A DNA stretch of 23,949 bases from Treponema sp. UBA4232 (lineage in GTDB: Bacteria > Spirochaetota > Spirochaetia > Treponematales > Treponemataceae), in NCBI GenBank assembly GCA_002396325.1, contig DGXM01000072.1:1-23949 (forward strand). The letters run 5' to 3'. How positions within the stretch are numbered: the stretch's first letter is position 1; every line of letters starts with the position of its first letter. Below are positions 15,001 through 20,388 of this stretch, piece by piece. The notes beneath the pieces were generated by a model that was given only the letters and a program-made list of their open reading frames with translations, had not been told where the DNA came from and ran no database searches. The position numbers and the translations under genes were made by a program.

Positions 15001-17963
15001 GTATTGAAGTCGTTTTCCAAATCTTCGGTGCGGTTTCTGATGTCGTCGGCAAGAGTCGTGGTCTTTGTTTCAAGAGCAACCGTCAGTGCCGAAGTGCGGT
15101 CGTTCAACTCGCTTTCCATTGTGCGGGTACGGTCGTCAACCATCGTGCGGAGATTTGCAATTGTGTCGTCAACGGAAGATTCCAAATCCTGTGTCTTCAA
15201 ATCTATGGAGTTGTTCAGATTTTCAACAATTTCGTTCACCGAATTTTCGAACTGCTGAGTGCGTTCATCAACAGAAGCCGCAAGCTCTTCCACTTTGGAG
15301 CTCACGCTGTTTTCAAGTTCTTCCGTGCGTGTGTCAACAGATTCTGAAAGTGCGGAGGTCTTCCGTTCAAGCTCATCGGCAATGGCTTCAGTCCTTTCAT
15401 TGAGACTTTCCTCCAAATCTCCGGTTTTCTTTTCGATGGCCGCTGCAAGAGCTGAAGTCTTTTCGTTGAGTTCAGTCTCAAGGCCGCCGGTCTTTTCCAA
15501 AAGTGCGGATTCAAGAGCATTGGTCTTTTCATGAAGATCGGAATTGAGGGTGTCAGTGCGCTCGTTGAGTGTGTCTTCGAAAGCCTGGGTGGTCTCGTTG
15601 ATTTTTGATTCAAGACTGCCTGTCTTTTCCAAAAATTCGGAATTGAGAGTGTCGGTGCGTTCGGTGAGTGTTTCATCGAAAGCCTGAGTTCGCTCGTCAA
15701 GTTTTGCGGAAAGTTCCTCAATATGCGCTTTGATTTCATCTTCGAATGCAAAGTTCGTTTCGCTGAGAGCTTTTTCGAGTGCCCCTGTCTTTTCATTCAA
15801 AACATCTTCTATAGAAGAAGTGCGTTCGTTTACAGATTCGCTGAGAGATGCGATTTTTTCGTTGAAGTTGTTTTCGAGTGTCTCGGTTTTGCTTCCGACA
15901 TTGAGAGAAAGATTCTGCAGCGTCGCAAAGAGTTTGTCCACCACGCCGTTTGTTTTCGATGAAACGGTTGTGGAAATATTCTCAAGCAGTGCGTTCACTT
16001 TGTCTTCAAGAGAAGTCGTGCGGGAATCAACGGATTCGGAAAGAGTTCTGATTGTGTTGTCAACGCTGCCCTCAAGATCGGAGGTGCGGCTTTCAACGGA
16101 ATCCGAGAGAGAGGCAATCGTATTGGTGACTTTTTCTTCGAGCGCGGAAGTACGTTCCTCAACTGATGCAGAGAGATTGTCGATTGTATCGTTGACCGAA
16201 TGTTCCAATCCGTCGGTGCGTCCGGTAAGACTGTCCTGCAGCGTAGTGATTCTGGTGTTGACCGAATCCTCAAGTGCGGAGGTACGTTCTTCGACAGAAG
16301 CGGAAAGCGTGTCGATTGTGTTTCCGACCGACTCTTCAAGTGACGAGGTTCTTTCTTCGACAAGATTTTCAAGGCGGCTTGTAACGGATTCAACGTTTTC
16401 CTCAAGGGTGGATGTCTTTTCGTTCACGCTGTCTTCAAGGCCGCGGAGTTTTTCGTTAAGAGAAGAGGAAAGTGTGTCGGTGGTTTCGATAACGGAATCC
16501 TCGACTTCCTGCGCACGTTCCTCAAGAGCAGCCGTGACATTTTCCATGCGCTGAAGAACGGAAGTCTCAACATCCTTAAGACGCTCCCCCACTTCGCCGT
16601 TGAGAGTGCCCGTCTTTTCATTTATCTCGGCATCAATTTTTGCGGTGCGGTCGTTGAAATTATTTTCAAGTGTTGCGGTGCGCTCATTGAACAGAGAAAC
16701 AAGACCGGCGGTTTTTTCCTTGTAAGTATTTTCAAGCAGTGCGCTCTGTGCATTGAAGGAGCTTGTGAGCGATGAATTTCTTGTATTGCACTCTTCCTCG
16801 AAATCCTTGGTCTTTTGATTGAATGAAAGAATCAGGTTCTGCAGTTTCTCGTTGAATGCGCTTTCCAAATCCCCGGCCTTTTCCTGGAACATCGATGCTA
16901 TGCTTGCAGAATTTTCGTTGAAGGCCATAGCCAGAGCGTTGGTGCGTTCGTTGCAGGAAGTGTCAAGCGCGTTGGTGCGGTCCATCACAAACTGCTCGAG
17001 TTTTTCTATGCGGCCTGCAAATTCCGAGTGGATTGAATTCGCACGGGCAATGATGTCAGCGGAAATCTCTCCCATGCGCTGAGTATACTCTTTCTCGAAT
17101 GCCTTTTTCTGCCCGTCGAGAGATGAATTGAAATTTGCAGTCTGCTCGTTGATGCTTTCCTGCGCAGACTGAATGCGTCCGTCAATGAGAGCCTGCAGCT
17201 GGCGAGTCTGAATGTCAATTTCATCCATGAGTTTTGCGTTTCTTTCAAGGGCCTTTTCCTGAAGAGTTGCAAACGCATCGTCCTCAAGATTGCTTGCCCT
17301 TTCCGCTGCGTTGTCATAAGTGTCTTTTATGTCCGCGGCGATTTTCTTCATTATAACGGCATTTTCCTCAAGCGCATGATCGGTGGAATCAGCAATGGAC
17401 TGGGCACGGCTCTCGTATTCGGCAAGGAGATTTTCCCCCAGATGCTTGAGACTTTCCTCATTTGCGGAAGAGAACTTTGTCACAAGATTCGGAATCTGGC
17501 GGTCGATTGAAACGATTTTCTTCTGCTGCTCATCAAGGCGGGAATTGAATTTTGTGATGATGTCGGCTTCGTCTTTTACCCTCTGAAGATTCTGTTCAAC
17601 GGCGGCGGTCATTTCCATAAGATTTTTGAGTGCTCCGTCGTAGCCTGCAATGCGGTCTGCAATTTCCTGCACCTGATTGATGGGAACCGCCAAATCCTCA
17701 GTGACTTTTTCAAATTCGGCTTTCTGCTGATCAAGGCGTTTCACCGCTGCAACCGCTTTTGAATCCTGACTCTCAAGCTCGCTCTTTATGCGCTGCATTT
17801 TTTCGGCCTGACCGTCGAAATAGTCATCGAATTCCTTCTGCCTTTTGTCGGCATAGCGTTTCAGAGATTCCCTTGTGTTCTGGCTTTTGTCGATGGCCCT
17901 GATCACAATTGTAAAGATAACAGACAATACAACCGATAAAACTATTATTAAAACCGTATTCAC
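9024..17963 (-). CDS. Giant membrane-anchored hendecad coiled-coil protein (SpiroCoCo type)
   Basis: This 2979-residue protein is almost entirely alpha-helical. Residues 3-22 form one hydrophobic segment followed by many basic residues, implying a membrane anchor with the bulk in the cytoplasm. Residues about 25-225 are mixed coiled coil. Residues 314-2080 are 160 eleven-residue repeats plus one 7-residue unit, consensus roughly S-V-N-E-R-T-x-x-L-E-x. Residues about 2081-2900 are less regular coiled coil. A Lys/Gly/Pro linker leads to a helix-turn-helix-like end (VRQLKLRKWTNEQIASNLNL, then VELILEM) and a DDDEEEE tail. The name SpiroCoCo is recalled from spirochaete annotation; no molecular function is known to me. 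The start is GTG with a weak GGTGGG upstream; an in-frame GTG lies 12 bp earlier. It is 31 bp downstream of the HAD gene, so probably in one operon. Codon use is unbroken throughout, with no frameshift. Confidence 0.93.
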   Translation of the reverse strand: MNTVLIIVLSVVLSVIFTIVIRAIDKSQNTRESLKRYADKRQKEFDDYFDGQAEKMQRIKSELESQDSKAVAAVKRLDQQKAEFEKVTEDLAVPINQVQEIADRIAGYDGALKNLMEMTAAVEQNLQRVKDEADIITKFNSRLDEQQKKIVSIDRQIPNLVTKFSSANEESLKHLGENLLAEYESRAQSIADSTDHALEENAVIMKKIAADIKDTYDNAAERASNLEDDAFATLQEKALERNAKLMDEIDIQTRQLQALIDGRIQSAQESINEQTANFNSSLDGQKKAFEKEYTQRMGEISADIIARANSIHSEFAGRIEKLEQFVMDRTNALDTSCNERTNALAMAFNENSASIASMFQEKAGDLESAFNEKLQNLILSFNQKTKDFEEECNTRNSSLTSSFNAQSALLENTYKEKTAGLVSLFNERTATLENNFNDRTAKIDAEINEKTGTLNGEVGERLKDVETSVLQRMENVTAALEERAQEVEDSVIETTDTLSSSLNEKLRGLEDSVNEKTSTLEENVESVTSRLENLVEERTSSLEESVGNTIDTLSASVEERTSALEDSVNTRITTLQDSLTGRTDGLEHSVNDTIDNLSASVEERTSALEEKVTNTIASLSDSVESRTSDLEGSVDNTIRTLSESVDSRTTSLEDKVNALLENISTTVSSKTNGVVDKLFATLQNLSLNVGSKTETLENNFNEKIASLSESVNERTSSIEDVLNEKTGALEKALSETNFAFEDEIKAHIEELSAKLDERTQAFDETLTERTDTLNSEFLEKTGSLESKINETTQAFEDTLNERTDTLNSDLHEKTNALESALLEKTGGLETELNEKTSALAAAIEKKTGDLEESLNERTEAIADELERKTSALSESVDTRTEELENSVSSKVEELAASVDERTQQFENSVNEIVENLNNSIDLKTQDLESSVDDTIANLRTMVDDRTRTMESELNDRTSALTVALETKTTTLADDIRNRTEDLENDFNTRAASIESIVDDKTSSFEINMDNKTKGIEEQIVQRISDLQELLENRAQGIQESYAQRTEDLEASVQSRTEALEQSVTKKTEDLENYVSTRTQTVEASCKQRIANMVSNFNEKTSNLDGDIKNKITELTDSLNDKNSAFAAELKQKNSAITASLNEITKALEAAIKEKTTTLSDDLDTRTSNLQADIKQKTSALTAALNDKVITLDADIKQRTGDLNARTTAISTDIKKKTEALESLLKQKLDDMTFNVQQETEAAIEKYRSTTASYDQDVQARTDELYDVLQEKVALLSDQIKDKSGSLEIGINQRIEKMIDEVKQRADEAIAQYAETTGNYTRNIETRTAELQAALEERTGTLEKQIKDTSGDLESQVVEKLNTLIEDVRSKTDEAISQYTDLTNNYTQDLNDRTNELRSALEEKTSDLEDEINERTSTLEDSLNSRVAGLEENLTGRTDNLENEFNEKTAELEERFNAQAQELQDTFGGRASELEEQFTETTASLTESFNEKTSSLQDAFNEKTESIEEAFSEKTSTLEDSFNEKTEELESRFKEKTGSLEESVDSRIAEFVENVSTRTDGIEEGIMSSIDAIRKNVEQKTSAFGDYLNNSIQRLNEEFTEKTDSISNDVVSRTQSLTSQVNERIIPLESFINEKTSSIVENVINKTKNLEEAVEEKNRNMEDLLTSKTEALQDEVYERTNTLAAQLREKTDTLDRNLQEVVSALEEKYNDRTSSIEQEFDTRAEAIEISVRDLTNNVTSSVNEKTSGLEESVVQMITNLENELTERTNNLTELVTSRTDAVENDATTRIKSLLDLIEEKTSSMERDASERTNAVEQNLKDRTASIEKTYSARITGLAKMYNDKTAAITKAIKVNAGALEKGLNEKIETLTRTVKDRTINLDQSVNDVTASLESSVNDRTSGLQASVQALVDDLLNQFNEKSEALRSSVSQMSADMEEMVRGKTQALNDSLFARTDTLQQDFDSRASEIANQIAVRTQAIEDDLHTRTDNLDQQIVEITGNLGNELRERTDRLQAAVDSTDADVSEAINNKVNAITADLVSKVQSLEEIVAKRTSELESVSKSSIEDFKNSVNETLAEAQRTAALLDSETRDNTQRLNDLENNIESRSSEIQTHFDSLYDDAFAKAEQKESAAYEKYKEMSVTHLNQYKQELQQYVGDMQKNISDSLNAVQQRADSIHSEVESAIADTRSQYEKALEESHVIAKRIDEETTLSSQKLNQFDSEMKEQFTIFDANLSRAMQGIAADYENKQASFLAGLDKQLDKYKKEMEYRFNKLNTAGADVDKLEDALRKIMEQSQQRVLGDFEKFTSSVSKNHVNFETSLKTRSDKLKEEVETLEAALEDLKQKSYNAVGTQLKVFEDNFTVDLKKREEEISAQLSEWKNKFDTRIENFTNTYEESRRDMETKYADELRERIAEIQNRTTEQESKFQSALQAGQSTIQNQINTVNQRLHDFIEQYRSALKATTDQAAAVLQQESDGYNKKAMDQISENVRVLNSHFDEIRSSMEEKQRSHSQNIDATIQDFNAWKQKIAQQFKDSNTQYESQLALFLQKQKQGFADIDEKTRDSRQKVQQDIDTLTAKADDAIQTYEKRSEQIMAQLQERYDEMLKNTQNLFNDATSQADVKIKNLKRDLQETAEGDRVAYQKMITRLNDDTNNLQLKIDEINKGIARFTAQTGLFDKAEQLRKQLDTSIEGLKDKINGFASYEARVINLKNQIDQVQKLSGELDSRISNYNNQKMQLDSLDQKFSRIMALSNSMDQKIAELNSTSDNLVNMQVTIRNFEDSLKGIKSQYDRIEHKAETIEHVAQNVDNTADRIHDLEERLADCHIQLEDMPGQLETLQEGINRIMESNGRINDAVDKLSSLQQILDETEQRIDELNETREGISNVEERLQRLSNNADKQIDLLKDISKTAPKKKSGKAGTAEKTKPSGGGTPPRVREEVRQLKLRKWTNEQIASNLNLSLDAVELILEMSDDDEEEE
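11724..17024 (-). repeat. Coding array of 160 degenerate 33-bp (11-residue) tandem repeats
   Basis: Reading the giant protein in elevens from residue 314 gives 81 units, one 7-residue unit (RTTAIST, 14331-14351), then 79 units ending at residue 2080. The arithmetic closes exactly on the DNA coordinates. In each unit position 2 is V/F/L/I, position 6 is usually Thr (about 98 of 160 by hand count) and position 9 is L or I. The 4-3-4 spacing is the hendecad pattern. Copies are diverged at DNA level, so this is an old array rather than a recent expansion. The register can be followed upstream to about residue 226. Confidence 0.9.
13671..14264 (-). repeat. Three copies of a 66-residue super-repeat within the hendecad array
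   Basis: Residues 1234-1431 form three blocks of six hendecads. Aligned landmarks are TEAAIEKYRSTTASY, ADEAIAQYAETTGNY and TDEAISQYTDLTNNY in the first two units of each block, and TDELYDVL, TAELQAAL and TNELRSAL in the next. Tyrosine pairs are regular here and rare elsewhere in the array. Confidence 0.7.
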
Positions 17964-17994
17964 TTTTTTCCCACCCGAAAAATTGGAACTTCCT

Positions 17995-18663
17995 CTATTT
18001 TAGCACAATTTCGCGTAATTGGCGATAGTTTTTAAAGGAAATATCCGCATCTTTTGCTTTTATATTGAAGATTTTTCTGAATCCGCGCATAAGAAAGGCC
18101 GTTTTCATACCTGCATGGTGCGCTCCGAGGATGTCATATTTGTAGGAATTGCCCACATAAAGAATTTCTTCAGGTTTAACGCCGAGTTTCAGGGCAAGCG
18201 TTCCGAACGCATATTTCGAGGGTTTGAGTGCGCCCGACTCCTCCGAGCCGATGCAAACGTCGCAAAGTTCCCGCAATCCCCAGATGGAGCCTTTTTGGTC
18301 GGGGGGAAAATCGGAAAGCATACCTATTTTAAGACCGGCATCTTTGAAGGCCTTGATACATTCACAGGCATCCGGATACGGTTTTATGTGGTCAAACGAG
18401 GATTTTAGTCCGTCGTAGCAGATTTTCTGTACCTTCTGCCTTGCATTTTCGACATCCGTGTGAAGCCTTTCCGCCATCAAACGCGCCTGATACTCGTAAA
18501 AATCCGGGAGAGGAGCTGTGCGGCGCAAATTTTTGCGTACAATCCCGTAATGCAGATAAAAAATCCCGTGACTAACAAAAAACGGCATCTTCCGTAAAAA
18601 AAGTTTCCATGATGCATATAGTGTTCCGTCTATATCAAACGCGACAGCCTTTATTCCTTCCAT
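17995..18663 (-). CDS. HAD-superfamily phosphatase/hydrolase (Cof/Gph-like subfamily I)
   Basis: The 222-residue cytoplasmic protein has all four HAD motifs. Motif I is DIDGT (9-13) with the nucleophile and acid/base aspartates, motif II the serine of MLSDFP, motif III the lysine in ALKPSKYAF, and motif IV YVGNSYKYDILGA with the metal-binding aspartate. A helical cap lies between motifs I and II. The family dephosphorylates small phosphorylated metabolites; the substrate cannot be told here. The start is certain to within a few residues because motif I begins at residue 9. There is no ribosome site before the ATG and a promoter lies only 8 nt upstream, predicting leaderless translation. The giant coiled-coil gene follows after 31 bp, so the two are probably co-transcribed; whether they are functionally linked is unknown. 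Confidence 0.9.
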   Translation of the reverse strand: MEGIKAVAFDIDGTLYASWKLFLRKMPFFVSHGIFYLHYGIVRKNLRRTAPLPDFYEYQARLMAERLHTDVENARQKVQKICYDGLKSSFDHIKPYPDACECIKAFKDAGLKIGMLSDFPPDQKGSIWGLRELCDVCIGSEESGALKPSKYAFGTLALKLGVKPEEILYVGNSYKYDILGAHHAGMKTAFLMRGFRKIFNIKAKDADISFKNYRQLREIVLK

Positions 18664-18671
18664 AGTTTGTA

Positions 18672-18701
18672 ATTATACTAGGAAATGACGGTGTTTGTCG
18701 A
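18672..18701 (-). promoter_or_regulatory. Promoter of the HAD / giant coiled-coil operon, predicting a leaderless mRNA
   Basis: On the minus strand TCGACA (18701-18696), an 18-bp spacer and a perfect TATAAT (18677-18672) are seen. The ATG of the HAD gene starts at 18663, after an 8-nt gap (TACAAACT) with no Shine-Dalgarno. Transcription should start on or within a base or two of the start codon. Confidence 0.7.
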
Positions 18702-18957
18702 GGGGGAGCCGGAAGTTGAAAGCGATAAACGGAAACCCCGACTGTGCTGATTTTTTTTCATGAATCTGCAATGGGACGACAGGCTTGATTCTGTGGCTCC
18801 GCAGTCCCCTGTGCTTCCCGCTTTCCGGGGTTCCGTCCGCTCCGCAGCCTCCATTCGCCACAAGTGTCGAACGCTGACGCGCCCCTGCAATCGGGCGTAG
18901 GAGGCCTGGTTCAAGAGTCTTCCTGCCTGTGAACAGAGCCTCCCCTCCGTTTTAACG
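18702..18957. repeat. GC-rich structured intergenic region, possible dispersed element; no gene seen
   Basis: This stretch separates the exported-protein gene from the HAD promoter. It has inverted repeats: GCCTCC (18847-18852) with GGAGGC (18900-18905), and inside it CGCCC (18880-18884) with GGGCG (18893-18897). CCGCAG occurs twice. GGGCGTAGG is shared with the element after folE2. Short open frames exist (for example 18678-18914 minus) but have no ribosome site or protein-like composition. A repeated non-coding element is inference. No U-run terminator was found for the upstream gene. Confidence 0.35.
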
Positions 18958-20388
18958 CTACTGCAGATCGTAAATGAGGGACGACTTTATGCGCTCCAAA
19001 TGCACATAGGCTCCTGGATTGTTCTTTATGAATTGGGCAAGGGTTATCTCGCGTCCGTTCTGGAAAACCACGCAGTCGAATCTTCCGTCGCTTCTGAAAT
19101 ACGGGAAAAACGCGGCATTTCCATCAAACACGCTTTCGTCCGGTTTTGAACTTGACGAATGTCTGATTGCGCCAATGTAGAACCATGACGGCTCGTTTAT
19201 GGCAAGAATATAGAACTGCGCCATAAGACTCTCAGCCTGATAACCGATGTTTTTAAGGTAACCTAAAGCCGGAACAATCCTTCCGTCGTCAGTGAGAACC
19301 GAAACGAAACTGTTTTCCGTCACATCAACACCGCCGGTAGAGAAATTGTATGTTCCCTTCACCGATCTCATTGAAACCGCCTTTTCAGCCAAGTGTCTGT
19401 TCCAGTCAAGATTCAGCGTAAGGTTCCATTTCTGCGCCATGACACCCCGTTTTGAAAGGGCGTCTTCCTGTACTGTGGGTTGTATGAGTTCTGAAAGTCT
19501 TGTGTTTTTGCCTGTATATCCCCGGAAAATTCCGTCGACAATCCATTTTACGAAACCGGGGGCTCCCACTGTTATGGAATAAAGGTCAGGTTCTTCGCTT
19601 TGATCCTGCTTCATATAATAATTCAAGGATTCATCTATTTCCTGCTGATTGTAGGGTTTCCCTGTGGAGATTGCATAAAGATCGCCGTTTTCGTTGTAGG
19701 CCGCATCCTCCGCATAAACCACCTGCGGAAGTCTTTTTCTGATTGCCTGAATCATTGCACGGATTTCTTCATATTGACCGGCTTCAGGAATTACGGAGGC
19801 CCACGCCAGCGACCTGCGGCTCATGCTCTGGATTGACTGAAGCGATGTTGTGTACAGATTTTCAAAGGGAATTCCAAGGGGCACTCCACGGGAGACATAG
19901 GAACCGTAGACAATGATGTCGGCAAGAGTCTTGTTTCCATAGGGATAAAGCTGAAGATAGACTTCAGGATTCTGCGTAAAGCGGATTACGATGCGTTCGG
20001 CTTTTCCGGTGGCGGAATCACGGTACAAAACCCATGCCCCGCACGACTTGGAACTAAAAGACGGCTCATCAACAACTTCGACGGAATCACCGTGGATGCG
20101 GCTCACTTTTGTAAAAGACTGAGGAGTCACAATAATTGCGAAAGACCTGCCGTCTCTTTCACCGCGGACCTGAACCGGGCCGCCTGCACAGTCAAAAACC
20201 TGTGACTGCCTGCCTTTCAACTCACTCAAAGGAGCCTTGAGCCACGAGTCCACAATCTGCAAACGCACTTCGGTTGAGTCGGGAATTCCGGCCGCGTTGT
20301 AGTCAGCAAAAGCCGCGCAGGCAAAAGCAAACGCACAGGCAAAAGCCGCCAGCACTTTCTTAAGAAGCGATGTCTTTCCAATCTTCAT
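18958..20388 (-). CDS. Exported protein of unknown function
   Basis: I do not recognise this 476-residue protein. It has a clear Sec signal peptide (basic start, Ala/Phe-rich core, cleavage probably after AFA at residue 28) and no lipobox, so it is periplasmic or surface-exposed. The rest is mixed alpha/beta with many aromatic residues and no further membrane segment. No catalytic motif was identified. Paired cysteines in the mature part (in VFDCAGG and SKSCGAW) might form a disulfide. Its ATG directly follows the stop of the large activase gene with no intervening base, and AGGAGG lies 10 bp upstream inside that gene, so translation is coupled and the two are co-transcribed. A periplasmic protein paired with a cytoplasmic iron-sulfur activase is unexpected; no shared function can be inferred. 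Confidence 0.85.
   Translation of the reverse strand: MKIGKTSLLKKVLAAFACAFAFACAAFADYNAAGIPDSTEVRLQIVDSWLKAPLSELKGRQSQVFDCAGGPVQVRGERDGRSFAIIVTPQSFTKVSRIHGDSVEVVDEPSFSSKSCGAWVLYRDSATGKAERIVIRFTQNPEVYLQLYPYGNKTLADIIVYGSYVSRGVPLGIPFENLYTTSLQSIQSMSRRSLAWASVIPEAGQYEEIRAMIQAIRKRLPQVVYAEDAAYNENGDLYAISTGKPYNQQEIDESLNYYMKQDQSEEPDLYSITVGAPGFVKWIVDGIFRGYTGKNTRLSELIQPTVQEDALSKRGVMAQKWNLTLNLDWNRHLAEKAVSMRSVKGTYNFSTGGVDVTENSFVSVLTDDGRIVPALGYLKNIGYQAESLMAQFYILAINEPSWFYIGAIRHSSSSKPDESVFDGNAAFFPYFRSDGRFDCVVFQNGREITLAQFIKNNPGAYVHLERIKSSLIYDLQ

Noticed and set aside
15730..16554. 274-codon plus-strand open frame opposite the giant gene
   Set aside because: It is the antisense of the 33-bp coding repeats; periodic sequence keeps that frame stop-free. 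It is Ser/Val/Phe/Arg-rich with no ribosome site or family resemblance.
11724..17024. Regular 33-bp periodicity that might suggest a CRISPR or satellite array
   Set aside because: There are no identical repeats with unique spacers; the period is 11 codons of an intact coding sequence and the copies are diverged.
18678..18914. 78-codon minus-strand frame in the HAD upstream gap
   Set aside because: It overlaps the HAD promoter region and inverted repeats, and its composition is not protein-like; treated as non-coding.
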